A DNA stretch of 64,000 bases from Pseudobdellovibrionaceae bacterium (GCA_020635235.1 JACKAF010000001.1:731215-795214), one strand, 5' to 3'. Shown: positions 54,018-63,045, counted from the stretch's first letter. Program-made: numbers and translations. The notes: generated by a model from the letters alone, not told the origin.

Positions 54018-55016
54018 ATGCGCGAGCTGAAATTTGTTGTGTTGCTATTGGTGTCCTTCGTTGCCCTGGCGGAGAACCCTCCCCAGGTGAAACCCCCTGA
54101 AGTCGGTCCTTTCATTCCACCGGGAACCCAAAAGAAAGAAGAACACGCCCCTCAAAAAGGCGAGGTCCTGCCACCCCCAACAGTTACGGAAGAGCGGGAA
54201 CAGGTAACGGATGCGGAGGCCCTACGCAAAGCCGAAATTGCCTTGCGCATGGAACAGCTTAATGAGCGCAACAGCGTATTGCGCCTCTGGTCGCAGCTGA
54301 ACGATCCGGCGCTCCAAGCAAAGCTAAGAAACAACCCGGCCGCTGAGCAGACGTTGCACCGTCGTATGGGCGAGGTGCTGGCAATTCTGAAAAACCTTAT
54401 TGGATTTCCTCCACACGTATTTGGACGCCCGATCAGCGTCGAGTTTGATACCAAAGATCCCAATAACATTTTAATGTCCATCATTGATGTGCAGAGCGAA
54501 CTGCCTTTGGGCGTGGTGAGCTTGAAAGAGCAAAACGTAACGGATTTTGTCCCCAATCAGGAAAACCTCGCTGCGGTAATCAAGGTCACGCCCAACCGTC
54601 TGCGTCTGCTTACTGAGGCCGATCCCAATGTGTTGAAAATGGCGGCGAGCGCTGCGGAAGTCTACAACGAGAACTACCGAGACGAAGTGGCCGAAGGCTA
54701 CTTTGAGCAGCTTGCCAAAGACGTGCTACAGATTCCCCCGAAAGCAAACGGGCGTGAACTCTTTTCCGAGTTTGTTTCGGGGCGCAACTACGCGCCCGGC
54801 TACGATCACAACTCTACGATGATTGTGTTCAAAGACAAGCAGAGTGGCGAGCGCTTGGGTATCGTGGGGTTCCATTATGACACGAACCGCCCGAATGATG
54901 TCCGCCTGGTGAACTTTGGCCTCGGTCCCAACGTTCGTGGAAATCACCTTCTTGACAACGTGAAGTTGACGCTCCACAACCTCGAAGCGGAGAAGCGCAA
55001 ACAACCCCAGCCGTAG
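54018..55016 (+). CDS. secreted protein of unknown function under a sigma54 promoter
   Basis: A 332-residue exported protein. Signal peptide LKFVVLLLVSFVALA, then a Pro-rich linker (QVKPPEVGPFIPPG) and a larger domain from about residue 70 (helices) to 320 (mixed). The C-terminal part, SGRNYAPGYDHNSTMIVFKD followed by GERLGIVGFHYDTN, is beta-rich. No family recognised. I chose ATG 54018; a GTG at 54006 is in frame. Control by RpoN suggests expression under a specific condition, such as nutrient stress or an attack-phase signal; this is inference. Confidence 0.65.
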   Translation: MRELKFVVLLLVSFVALAENPPQVKPPEVGPFIPPGTQKKEEHAPQKGEVLPPPTVTEEREQVTDAEALRKAEIALRMEQLNERNSVLRLWSQLNDPALQAKLRNNPAAEQTLHRRMGEVLAILKNLIGFPPHVFGRPISVEFDTKDPNNILMSIIDVQSELPLGVVSLKEQNVTDFVPNQENLAAVIKVTPNRLRLLTEADPNVLKMAASAAEVYNENYRDEVAEGYFEQLAKDVLQIPPKANGRELFSEFVSGRNYAPGYDHNSTMIVFKDKQSGERLGIVGFHYDTNRPNDVRLVNFGLGPNVRGNHLLDNVKLTLHNLEAEKRKQPQP

Positions 55017-55085
55017 AGTTTAGGCGCCTGCTTTAGTTTCCCTTGGGGCTATGCTACATTCGCCACGTTTAAGCGAGGCGAATAA

Positions 55086-56231
55086 GTGTATTGGCTCACA
55101 GTAGCGATTCAGGGCTTTGTACTCTATGCGATAGGGACCTTTCTTTTCGATGTGGTTCATTTTGCCCTCCACCGTTTTGCGAAGTCCCGCTCGCGCGTCC
55201 TACAGTTTGGGGCGTCCTTGCACCAGGCGCACCACGACTTTCTGGATACCTCGCTAGATTTTCATGAGGACCACGTCAGGGGAAACCTGGTTTACCACCT
55301 CATCCCGGAATACCTGACCCATGTCTTGGGGACGCTCCTTGGACTCTTTTTCTTTGAACCGCTCGCCGTGGGGCTAGTCGTACTCGTACATACCGGTACC
55401 TTTATCGGTGCGGTCTATTTGCGCGGCCGCGATATCAACCATGTGCGTTTTGAGAAGCTGCCCCAACCGGGTCCCGGATCGATGGTTGGGCCAAGGTACC
55501 ACGCGCTCCACCATGTCTATCCTGAACAGTACATGGGTTCGATGCTTCGCCTTTTTGATTGGATTGCTGGTACGGGTTGCCCGCTCGAGGGCCGGCGGGC
55601 AGTGGTTACCGGTGCTTCTGGATCTTTTGGAAAAGGAATAGTCGAATGCCTGCAGAAAGCCGGAGTGAAAACCATCCACACCTTTGCTTTCGGTAAAGAC
55701 TGGAGCTACGAAGATTATTCCAAAATTGAGGCGGTTCTCCCCGAAACCGACATCCTCGTGTTGGCGCACGGTTCAAAAGTTGAACACGCGATGGAAGCCA
55801 ACTGCGATTCTTTTGTGGCTCTGATAGAGCGCTTTAGAAAAGTGGCGCACACGCGGCGTTTTCCGGTGGAGATTTGGGCGGTGGGCTCCGAAATTGAATC
55901 GCATTCGCACTGGGGAAATGCCGATTTAAAAATCTACAAAGCTTCAAAAGGGGCCTACGCGCGTTACGCCCGCCACTACTACCGGGACGAAGATTTTATT
56001 TACCGTCATATCTGTCCGGCGGCGTTTACGTCTCGCATGGGGCCAGGACTTATCTCTGGCAGGTTCGCGGCGCGCTGGGCGATGTTTTTGATCCGGCGCG
56101 GCTTTCACTACGTTCCGGTTACCTACACCGGGATTGCGCTTCTCAATTACGTCAAGTTTGCCTTCGGTGTAAACGCTATACCCCCCAAGCTGGAAATGTC
56201 CGCGGGGGCGCAACCGCTTCCGAGTGTTTAG
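55086..56231 (+). CDS. fatty acid hydroxylase-like membrane domain fused to a short-chain dehydrogenase/reductase
   Basis: A 381-residue fusion. N-terminal ~160 residues: membrane di-iron hydroxylase/desaturase with three His boxes, His25-x3-His29, His46-x2-His49-His50 and His139-x2-His142-His143. C-terminal half: SDR with the cofactor loop AVVTGASGSFGKG (about residue 172 on), catalytic Ser in VGSEIE and YKASK (YxxxK). Start is GTG 55086. The layout recalls plant CER1/CER3-type wax enzymes, with a Rossmann part behind the hydroxylase. It likely oxidises and reduces a lipid in the inner membrane. The stop overlaps the convergent gene. Confidence 0.8.
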   Translation: MYWLTVAIQGFVLYAIGTFLFDVVHFALHRFAKSRSRVLQFGASLHQAHHDFLDTSLDFHEDHVRGNLVYHLIPEYLTHVLGTLLGLFFFEPLAVGLVVLVHTGTFIGAVYLRGRDINHVRFEKLPQPGPGSMVGPRYHALHHVYPEQYMGSMLRLFDWIAGTGCPLEGRRAVVTGASGSFGKGIVECLQKAGVKTIHTFAFGKDWSYEDYSKIEAVLPETDILVLAHGSKVEHAMEANCDSFVALIERFRKVAHTRRFPVEIWAVGSEIESHSHWGNADLKIYKASKGAYARYARHYYRDEDFIYRHICPAAFTSRMGPGLISGRFAARWAMFLIRRGFHYVPVTYTGIALLNYVKFAFGVNAIPPKLEMSAGAQPLPSV

Positions 56232-57262
56232 TTATCCACGTGCTGGTAGAGCGTGAATGCCAAATAGCCCGGAAATCTCGGACCTCCCAACTCTATTCTT
56301 CCGGCTGCGCTGGTGACCTTTAGCTTCCAGGTACCGCCAGAGTCTTTTCCGGCTACCTCTTCCAGGAGAGGTTTCAGGTTTTCATAAGTGAATCCGTAGA
56401 GTGAGCCCCGAACCTTGATGGTGAAGGTTTTTCCTCCGGGAGTGGTTACTTCCGCTTCAAACGGCTTTGCAGTGGAGGCTCTGAGTGAAAATTTATCGAC
56501 TTGAAAGCCACTCGGAACGTTTAGCTGGTAAAAATCTTCGGCCTCCGGCTCATTTGGAGCCGGAATAACAAGGGTCTTGCCGTTCTGAGTAATGCCGAGT
56601 TCTTTCCAGCCGCGGATCATTTCCCAGCTGTTTTTGGAAACATGATACTGGAACTCACTCGGATCGCCGTCTGAGGATTTCCTAAATCGCCTGACGAAGC
56701 GGACACTCACCGTGTCGCCGATCGAACCCAATTTAAAATCCGAGTAGCTTTTGTAGTAAGTATTTTGACCGCGCCAGATGATGTACGTAGACGACTGGTT
56801 CGGAGGGGCGCCGAGCAAGCTGAGTTCGCGCCATTCGTTTTTTTCGACATCAAAAAAGCCACCGCCGCTTGCCGGGCGATCGTAGCTTGTCATGCCGTGT
56901 TTTTCGGATACGAGCCCACCCCAAAGAAAAATTCCGCTGTCCGTGTTTACGGCGAGCGGTTTGTACCGCGCCGAGGGAGCGTTCGCGGCGGGAAGGGTGG
57001 CGATAAAGTTCCTGTTCGAGTCGTAAACGGCTGCGTACTGAATGGCTTCGCACTGGCTCTCTACCGGAGCAAAAGAGCCCGGCTGGCGGCTGCCACTCGT
57101 GCATCGGCTATGGCCGAAGACATAAAAACGATCGCCACGCTCCACCACAGCCGCCCCCTTCACACAGGCGCCGTTCGTGCGCTTGTACCCGAAGCAGGCC
57201 GCCGCCTGGCTCGAATTTGCGACAAAAAAACTTGCGAACAATAAGATAAAGATTGGATGCAT
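56228..57262 (-). CDS. secreted beta-rich protein of unknown function
   Basis: A 344-residue exported protein. Signal peptide residues 1-21 (IFILLFASFFVANSSQA). Residues 25-200 have kelch-like features (RFYVFGHSRC, GIFLWGGLVSEKHG, FFDVEKNEWREL). Residues 240-340 resemble a P/HomoB-type beta domain (VDKFSLRASTAKPFEAEVTT, GGTWKLKVTSAAGRIELGG). I chose ATG 57262, with GGGGAG upstream. Both domain guesses are weak. Possibly adhesive. Confidence 0.6.
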   Translation of the reverse strand: MHPIFILLFASFFVANSSQAAACFGYKRTNGACVKGAAVVERGDRFYVFGHSRCTSGSRQPGSFAPVESQCEAIQYAAVYDSNRNFIATLPAANAPSARYKPLAVNTDSGIFLWGGLVSEKHGMTSYDRPASGGGFFDVEKNEWRELSLLGAPPNQSSTYIIWRGQNTYYKSYSDFKLGSIGDTVSVRFVRRFRKSSDGDPSEFQYHVSKNSWEMIRGWKELGITQNGKTLVIPAPNEPEAEDFYQLNVPSGFQVDKFSLRASTAKPFEAEVTTPGGKTFTIKVRGSLYGFTYENLKPLLEEVAGKDSGGTWKLKVTSAAGRIELGGPRFPGYLAFTLYQHVDN

Positions 57263-57313
57263 CGTACTCCCCCCTCTTTGACGAAAGCGGAGTGACGTCA
57301 CCTTGTCAAATCG

Positions 57314-57335
57314 TTAAGGTCCCAGGTGGCCTTAA
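57314..57335. promoter_or_regulatory. inverted repeat in the divergent region upstream of the Crp/Fnr gene
   Basis: TTAAGG at 57314-57319 and CCTTAA at 57330-57335 are perfect arms; a CC/GG pair can extend them. A second palindrome, GTGACGTCAC, is at 57292-57301. Both lie between the divergent starts at 57262 and 57445 and could be operators. Neither matches the FNR or CRP consensus. Confidence 0.3.
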
Positions 57336-57444
57336 TGCAGTTAGATTTCAGATGGCAGAATGCATTATTTTTATAGGACCGAGCAGCACGTAAGGCACAC
57401 ACATGGTATTGTCGCTTAGACACACCGAATGCTAGGCTTGTTCG

Positions 57445-58092
57445 ATGGAAGCCTCAACCCCCACTCTCTGCAGCGGAATGGCACCCGAAATCGTGGCGCC
57501 GTTAGAAGCCTGCAGTATTCGCAAGACCTACAAAAAGGGGGAGTCGCTCTATTTGATGGGGGACGAGCCAGCGGGCATCTATTGCTTGGAGAAAGGCCTA
57601 GTGGGTCTGGTCACCGTATCCACGTCGGGGCGTGAAAGGTTGGTTCGTCTATTCAAGGCAGGCCAGTATTTTGGTCACCGTTCTCTTTTTGCAGGCGAAA
57701 GTTACCACGCCAATGCGGTGGCGCTAGATCCCGTTGAGTGCCGGGTTTTTCCAAAAAAAGATGTCATGGAACTTTGCCGCAAGTTTCCCGAATTTGCGGT
57801 GGGTATTGCGCAAAAACTCGCTCGAGAGCTGGGTCGCGCCGAACACTGGCTCGGTTTCATGACGGATCGGCAGGTAAGCGAGCGAGTAGCCGATGGCCTC
57901 TTGTACTTGAAAGCAGCCCATCCGGAACACAATTGGACCCGGCGTGAAATTGCGGATTTTTGTGGGACTACCACTGAATCTGTCATTAGAACCTTGGCCG
58001 CCTTTGAGGCCGAAGGGCTCATACGCCAAAAGGGCCGCCATATCGACATCCTGCAACGCGAAGCGTTGCTGGAGTGCGCGTCCCCTCAGTAA
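57445..58092 (+). CDS. Crp/Fnr-family transcriptional regulator
   Basis: A 215-residue protein: cyclic-nucleotide-binding-like beta roll (residues 25-130, KKGESLYLMGDEPAGIYCLE), a long dimer helix, and an HTH_Crp domain (WTRREIADFCGTTTESVIRT). The FNR-type four-Cys iron-sulfur set is absent; Cys9 and Cys23 are the only N-terminal Cys. By position it probably controls the sulfur genes downstream, perhaps by sensing a persulfide or redox signal. Confidence 0.85.
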   Translation: MEASTPTLCSGMAPEIVAPLEACSIRKTYKKGESLYLMGDEPAGIYCLEKGLVGLVTVSTSGRERLVRLFKAGQYFGHRSLFAGESYHANAVALDPVECRVFPKKDVMELCRKFPEFAVGIAQKLARELGRAEHWLGFMTDRQVSERVADGLLYLKAAHPEHNWTRREIADFCGTTTESVIRTLAAFEAEGLIRQKGRHIDILQREALLECASPQ

Positions 58093-58211
58093 AAACCCTC
58101 TGTATCTGCGGTTACTTAAAATCTTCCTCTTTATGATCGCCGTCATATTCCTGTACAGGGATCTGGGTTTTAATGGAGTTAGAGCTAAGGGCTAAACGAA
58201 AGGAGACCCGC

Positions 58212-58919
58212 GTGAACGACAAACTTTTTTTCAGGCAGCTATTCGACGCTGAATCCTTTACCTATACCTACCTACTCGCGGATACCACGAGTAAGGAAGC
58301 GGTGCTGATCGATCCGGTAGTAGAGAATGTGGAGCGGGACCTAAAACTTGTGGAACAATTGGGCTTTAACTTGAAATATGTGCTTGATACGCACGTGCAC
58401 GCCGATCACGTTACAGGCGCTGGTAAAATCCGGGAGCTGACTGGGGCGAAGACCGTCGTGGGTGCCGGGGCAAAAGTGGATTGTGCGAGCGTTAGCATTG
58501 CAGACGGAGACACGGTCTCGTTTGGTCCTTTTGCGATCAAAGCGCTATCCACTCCGGGGCATACGGATGGATGTACCAGCTACTATGTCGAAGGGATGGT
58601 ATTTACGGGTGACGCTTTGCTGATTCGTGGAAACGGACGTACGGATTTTCAGCAAGGTTCTTCGGAAAAGCTTTTTCACAGCATCAAAGACAAGCTCTAC
58701 AAACTTCCAAAAGAAACCAGAGTTTACCCGGCCCATGACTACCGAGGGCAAACAGCTAGCAGCATCGGGGAAGAGATGCAGTTTAACGCGAGGATCCCGA
58801 GCGGTCAGTCGTTGGGAGAGTTTGTCAAAATCATGGAAGCATTGGATCTTGCCGATCCCAAGAAGATTCAGATTTCCGTTCCCGCAAATATGAAATGCGG
58901 GCAACTGCAAGGAGCGTAG
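58212..58919 (+). CDS. persulfide dioxygenase-like metallo-beta-lactamase fold protein
   Basis: Oxidises glutathione persulfide or similar low-molecular-weight persulfides to sulfite. The 235-residue protein has THVHADH (His61, His63, Asp65), His117, Asp134 in FTGDALLIRGNGRTDF, and a late His in VYPAHDY. The GNGRTDFQQG block is typical of the ETHE1/persulfide dioxygenase group and not of glyoxalase II. I chose GTG 58212, with AAAGGAGA upstream. The next gene starts two bases after its stop. Confidence 0.85.
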   Translation: MNDKLFFRQLFDAESFTYTYLLADTTSKEAVLIDPVVENVERDLKLVEQLGFNLKYVLDTHVHADHVTGAGKIRELTGAKTVVGAGAKVDCASVSIADGDTVSFGPFAIKALSTPGHTDGCTSYYVEGMVFTGDALLIRGNGRTDFQQGSSEKLFHSIKDKLYKLPKETRVYPAHDYRGQTASSIGEEMQFNARIPSGQSLGEFVKIMEALDLADPKKIQISVPANMKCGQLQGA

Positions 58920-58920
58920 A

Positions 58921-59442
58921 ATGTCAAAATTGTCATCACATCAAGCCAACGAATACATCACCGGGCGCGAAGGAGAGATCTGCTTTGTAGATGTTAGAAG
59001 CCAGGATGAATTCAAATCGGGTTATATCCCCCAATCCAAGTGTATTCCGCTTCCGGAAATCAGCAAGCGGCTAGACGAGTTTCCAAAAGACCGCCCTATC
59101 CTTCTGAGTTGTCAAAGCGGCATGCGCTCAGCAAAAGCTCGTCAGCTACTCGAGTCCCACGGGTTTAAGGATATCTACGAAGTGGACGGCGGTTTTTCCG
59201 CGTGGAAACGCGCTGGGCTTCCAACCTCTAGATCTAAGAAGTCTGGGCTTTCCATTCAGCGCCAAGTTTTCTTGACCGCGGGTACTTTAATCTTGTCTGG
59301 TACGCTACTCAGCCATTTCGTGAACCCGAGCTGGTGGTTGTTACCGTTTTTTGTGGGGGTCGGGCTCACGTTTAATGGACTTACCGGTTTTTGCGGTATG
59401 GCGAAACTACTTGAAGCCATGCCTTGGAACAAGGCGCACTAG
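58921..59442 (+). CDS. rhodanese with C-terminal membrane hairpin (YgaP-like)
   Basis: A 173-residue protein. Residues 1-105: rhodanese domain with active-site Cys64 in SCQSGMR. Residues 115-165: two membrane segments with NGLTGFCGMAKLLEAMPWN, the DUF2892-type tail. It likely moves sulfane sulfur between thiols, close to the membrane. Stop overlaps the next gene as TAGTG. Confidence 0.88.
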   Translation: MSKLSSHQANEYITGREGEICFVDVRSQDEFKSGYIPQSKCIPLPEISKRLDEFPKDRPILLSCQSGMRSAKARQLLESHGFKDIYEVDGGFSAWKRAGLPTSRSKKSGLSIQRQVFLTAGTLILSGTLLSHFVNPSWWLLPFFVGVGLTFNGLTGFCGMAKLLEAMPWNKAH

Positions 59443-60335
59443 TGGTAATTGTTGGGTACATAGCGGCCGTCGTAATCGGTCTCTCTCTTGGGATGATTGG
59501 GGGCGGCGGCTCAATCCTCACCGTCCCCGTATTGGTGTACGCTTTCGGGTACGAACCAAAAGACGCCATCGCGATGAGCCTTGCAGTAGTGGGCGTAGCG
59601 GCGGTGGCCGGAAGCGTACAGCATTGGCGGTTGGGAAACCTTCGTTTCAAGACCGGTTTCTTTTTTGGGGGGTTCTCCATGCTGGGGGCTTTCTTGAGCT
59701 CCCGCTTTGTCTCGCCCTACCTGAGTGGTGGATTTCAATTGATCCTTTTTTCGATAACCATGCTGTTCGCTGCGGTATTTATGTTTAGAGATCGCCCCCC
59801 AAAGGAAAAGGCCGCAGACAGCCCGGCAGCGCTGGCTCTTTTGGGGATTCTTGTTGGGGCTTTTACCGGGCTTGTGGGCGTCGGAGGCGGCTTTGTTCTG
59901 GTTCCGACGCTTGTTCTGTTGGCCGGCCTTCCTATGAATGCGGCCGTGGGGACCTCGCTTGCGATCATCGCCATGAACTCTGTAGCAGGGGTTGTGGGTT
60001 ATTCCGGTACGCTCGCTATTCCCTGGGAATTTGTGGTCGGGTTTGCGGCCCTGACCCTAGTCGGAATATTCGTGGGGACAGCACTCGGGCAAAGAGTATC
60101 TCATGCAGCCCTTAAAAAAGGGTTCTCCGTTTTTTTGATCGTTGTGGGTATTTTTGTTTTCTACAAGTCAGTGCGCGAGACGTCGCTAGGGGAGGGGCAC
60201 AAAACTGACAATTTCCGGTTTTCTTTCCCGGCCGAGCTTGCGCATAATCCCTTCCACCACCGTTTCACCGGAGTTGAAACTGACAATTATCGAGCCCTTC
60301 CCTTGCGGCACCGAGAGCTCGCCCGCTACGAATAG
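59442..60335 (+). CDS. TauE/SafE-family sulfite/sulfonate exporter
   Basis: A 297-residue membrane protein with about eight helices; GLSLGMIGGGGSILTVPVLV and the second-half GLVGVGGGFVLVPTLVLLA are the duplicated TauE/SafE signatures. GTG 59442 is chosen (TAGTG); TTG 59424 is also in frame. Probably exports the sulfite made by the dioxygenase. Oddly, the last ~50 codons run antisense through the 3' end of the next gene (60186-60335) and do not resemble the family. Confidence 0.85.
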   Translation: MVIVGYIAAVVIGLSLGMIGGGGSILTVPVLVYAFGYEPKDAIAMSLAVVGVAAVAGSVQHWRLGNLRFKTGFFFGGFSMLGAFLSSRFVSPYLSGGFQLILFSITMLFAAVFMFRDRPPKEKAADSPAALALLGILVGAFTGLVGVGGGFVLVPTLVLLAGLPMNAAVGTSLAIIAMNSVAGVVGYSGTLAIPWEFVVGFAALTLVGIFVGTALGQRVSHAALKKGFSVFLIVVGIFVFYKSVRETSLGEGHKTDNFRFSFPAELAHNPFHHRFTGVETDNYRALPLRHRELARYE

Positions 60336-61208
60336 GTTACCCACACTTGTTTCGAGCCACTCGTTGAGCTTAGGATTCTTGCGTTCGTCGAGTTCGATTC
60401 CGGCATTCTGCAAAAAGGCGGCGGGGCTGCTGCCACCGATTGCAAAGACGATGTGATCAAACTCCATTTCCTCGCGTTCGGCAAAGATGGCAAGCGGCTT
60501 TCCGTTCTTCTCTGAAATGGCGGTGACGTTGGTGCCGCGGAGAACTTTCATAAGCCCCTGCTTTTCATCCTCCTCCAAAATCTGCTTATTCATCGGATTG
60601 AGACGAGTGAATTCGTTTTTTCGGTAGGACAGGCTCACCTCGGCCTTTGGTGCCAGGCTTAGGGCAAACTCCACGGCGGTATTTCCCCCGCCGACGACGA
60701 GGATCCGCTTTCCCTCGGGATTGAGATTTTGGATGTCAAATCGTACTTCTTTTCTAACAGAGGCCGGGATCTGTGAAAAAAAGTCAGGGCGGTTCGGTTT
60801 TCCCATTCTACCCACTCCAATGACGACGTGTTGGGCTTCGTATTCAGTGCCATTGGTAGCGGTTACGGAAAAGAGGCCGTCTGACCTTTTTTTGATGGAG
60901 TCTACGTTCACGCCATAGGCGACCGAAAATTCGTAGGAGCGCATCAAACGGTCAATGTGTTCCAAAAAGCCTTGCTTAGTAGTATCCCGGAAACAGAATA
61001 CTCCAGCACACACGGCTTCCTGCCCCTTGTACTCCGCATCCACACGTTTTTCCTCGGGGTAGTATTGGCGAACGGTCTGGTTGTGGTCTGTTCCTTTCTC
61101 CAAAACCAGGATGGACTTAAAACCGTGGTACGCGGCCTCCGCGGCCACGCTGAGCCCTGCGGGTCCCGCGCCAATAACAAGAATTTCCAAAGGGGTTTTC
61201 GTGCCCAT
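60186..61208 (-). CDS. FAD-dependent NAD(P)-binding oxidoreductase, thioredoxin-reductase-like (YpdA type)
   Basis: A 340-residue flavoprotein with GXGXXG FAD start ILVIGAGPAGLSVA, the second nucleotide-binding site RILVVGGGNTAVEFAL, and a C-terminal GNLFVAGEL. It lacks the CxxC of thioredoxin reductase. The nearest type I know is the YpdA-like thiol disulfide reductases. With the sulfur genes it may recycle a low-molecular-weight thiol, though it lies on the opposite strand and is not co-transcribed with them. Confidence 0.7.
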   Translation of the reverse strand: MGTKTPLEILVIGAGPAGLSVAAEAAYHGFKSILVLEKGTDHNQTVRQYYPEEKRVDAEYKGQEAVCAGVFCFRDTTKQGFLEHIDRLMRSYEFSVAYGVNVDSIKKRSDGLFSVTATNGTEYEAQHVVIGVGRMGKPNRPDFFSQIPASVRKEVRFDIQNLNPEGKRILVVGGGNTAVEFALSLAPKAEVSLSYRKNEFTRLNPMNKQILEEDEKQGLMKVLRGTNVTAISEKNGKPLAIFAEREEMEFDHIVFAIGGSSPAAFLQNAGIELDERKNPKLNEWLETSVGNLFVAGELSVPQGKGSIIVSFNSGETVVEGIMRKLGRERKPEIVSFVPLP

Positions 61209-61358
61209 GAATATCTCCGAGGGTGTCTGCTTTGACTACACGCAGAAGCAGACGGCTGGCAAGTCCCGCTGATTTTCTCCGGGTCCGGGCGGTTCGAACG
61301 GTCGGCATTTGCTGGGCGTTTTTGCCTGCGGTATGCTGTTTCCCGCGAAGGAGATTCG

Positions 61359-62297
61359 ATGACGGACTTGGAGTGGTGGAAAGGGTTGAGCCCCCTTCTG
61401 AGCGATCCTTTGGTTGGAAAGTTGTTCTCGCTCTTGGTTGCGGTTCTTGCGATTCTATCCATCTTTAGTGTCGTAAAAAAGCGCTTCATTTTTAAGATCG
61501 GCGACACAGGAAGACGTTATAAGGCAAAGAAAGCCATCAATTTTGTTTCTTTTACCCTCTGCTTTTTGGCAGCCCTCTCCGTTTTCAGTGACAGTCTCGG
61601 AAGACTGACCTTCGTCCTCGGGGCCATGGGCGCAGGCGTTGCCTTTTCTCTTCAAGAGGTCATTGCGAGCGTCGCCGGGTGGTTCACCGTGACATTTGGA
61701 GGCTACTACCGAGCGGGAGATCGTATTCAGCTGGGGGGAATTCGAGGCGATGTGATCGATATTGGAGTTCTACGCACTACCTTGATGGAGTGTGGGGACT
61801 GGGTAAATGGGGATCTCTACAACGGTCGAATTGTGCGGGTTGCCAACAGTTTTGTTTTCAAAGAGCCGGTCTATAACTACTCGGCAGACTTCGAGTTTTT
61901 GTGGGATGAGATCGTCGTTCCGATTCGATTGGGTACGGATATCTCGCAGGTGCAGAAGGTTTTGGAAGAAGTCGCGGAAGAAGTCGTTGGTGGGTATAGC
62001 CGCCGAGCGGAAGAGTCTTGGCGCCACGTGGTGTCCAAGTACAACATTGAGGCGGCGCAGGTAACCCCCATGATCACGGCTCATTTGCTCGTCGATCGCA
62101 TCAATTTCGTAGTCCGCTATGTGGTGGAGTACAAGAAGCGTCGTACGACGCAGCACCAACTCACTAGCAAAATCGTTGAGCGCCTGAGGGCCGCGACGCC
62201 GCCGATCCGCACTGCCGCTTCGGTGGTGGAGATCGACAGAGTAGGGCCCCTAGACGTGCATCTCGAGAATAAGGGCCCCGCTCCGAGACCCACCTGA
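61359..62297 (+). CDS. small-conductance mechanosensitive channel, MscS type
   Basis: A 312-residue inner membrane protein. Three N-terminal helices (about residues 20-115), with the pore helix LGAMGAGVAFSLQEVIASVA, then the MscS beta domain (GDRIQLGGIRGDVIDIGVLR) and a C-terminal alpha-beta domain. GGGDD-like or other added domains are absent. It relieves osmotic pressure. It stands alone between the sulfur group and the next secreted gene. Confidence 0.92.
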   Translation: MTDLEWWKGLSPLLSDPLVGKLFSLLVAVLAILSIFSVVKKRFIFKIGDTGRRYKAKKAINFVSFTLCFLAALSVFSDSLGRLTFVLGAMGAGVAFSLQEVIASVAGWFTVTFGGYYRAGDRIQLGGIRGDVIDIGVLRTTLMECGDWVNGDLYNGRIVRVANSFVFKEPVYNYSADFEFLWDEIVVPIRLGTDISQVQKVLEEVAEEVVGGYSRRAEESWRHVVSKYNIEAAQVTPMITAHLLVDRINFVVRYVVEYKKRRTTQHQLTSKIVERLRAATPPIRTAASVVEIDRVGPLDVHLENKGPAPRPT

Positions 62298-62304
62298 TTT
62301 TTTG

Positions 62305-62832
62305 TTATGGGTTGCAGACTACTTTTACGCTAGCACCCGATTGAGTTGTGGCTTCTCCAGAAAGCGTTTCTTGCGCTTTAGGAACAGCAAGGTTGAGATA
62401 TGTCTGATTGTATAGCCACAAGTTCTCGGCTCCAGTTACCTTGAACGGCTCCGCCACTTTAACCTGGAAGCCGGCCGGTTTGTTTTCTCCCTCGCGGTAG
62501 AGAAAAGTTGCGACGACGATCTTTGCATCGGCTGCTCCCACGACATTCTGCAAGAACTGCGGCTTCGGGGCCATGTGGTAGGCATAGTAGTTTCCCGGGT
62601 TGGTTCGGGTAATTCCCATTATAAGCGCCTGCGAGCGAATGGCACCCGCTACAAGTCCCACGGTGTTGCCATCCACGGTAATCGCACAGCGGTTTTCGAG
62701 GAGTGTGTTCTTTAGCTCTTCTAGGTAATCCGCTTTATTTCGCAATGCGAGAATTTCATCGTCTACCGGCAATTGCCCAGCGACGGCGACTAACCCAGCA
62801 CATAACGCAAGCATACAAATAAATGATCTCAT
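62305..62832 (-). CDS. secreted protein of unknown function
   Basis: A 175-residue exported protein; signal peptide FICMLALCAGLVAVAG. ATG 62832 is used, with GGGGG eight bases upstream; ATG 62844 is possible. One predicted helix (EILALRNKADYLEELKNTLL) then beta strands. Two Cys (NRCAIT and VVCNP) could form a disulfide. No family recognised. Convergent with mscS, only 7 bases between stops. Confidence 0.6.
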   Translation of the reverse strand: MRSFICMLALCAGLVAVAGQLPVDDEILALRNKADYLEELKNTLLENRCAITVDGNTVGLVAGAIRSQALIMGITRTNPGNYYAYHMAPKPQFLQNVVGAADAKIVVATFLYREGENKPAGFQVKVAEPFKVTGAENLWLYNQTYLNLAVPKAQETLSGEATTQSGASVKVVCNP

Positions 62833-62968
62833 TTTTGCCCCCATGTATTTATGTTCTGTAAAGAAACTAGCGGGCGGGGGCTACGAAGTCATAACCCGGT
62901 GCTGCGAACAAAAATCGTCGCTCGCGAGAACGAAGATCGGGTTGCATACTGATGAACGGAGTGAATAA

Positions 62969-63045
62969 TGGAGCGGGACACGGGATTCGAACCCGCGACC
63001 TTCTCCTTGGCAAGGAGACGCTCTAGCCAACTGAGCTAGTCCCGC
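62969..63045 (-). tRNA. tRNA-Gly with anticodon GCC
   Basis: A 77-base cloverleaf on the minus strand: acceptor GCGGGAC/GTCCCGC, D arm GCTC/GAGC, anticodon stem CTCCT/AGGAG with loop TGCCA and flanking bases (anticodon GCC at 63009-63011), T arm GCGGG TTCGAAT CCCGT-like, discriminator T and an encoded CCA. Confidence 0.95.

Noticed and set aside
57292..57301. GTGACGTCAC as a CRP or FNR site
   Set aside because: Lacks the 6- or 4-base spacer of CRP/FNR sites; may be a chance palindrome.
58212..58919. Glyoxalase II or beta-lactamase
   Set aside because: The GNGRTDF block and the short length point to the persulfide dioxygenase group; the C-terminal glyoxalase II helical domain is missing.
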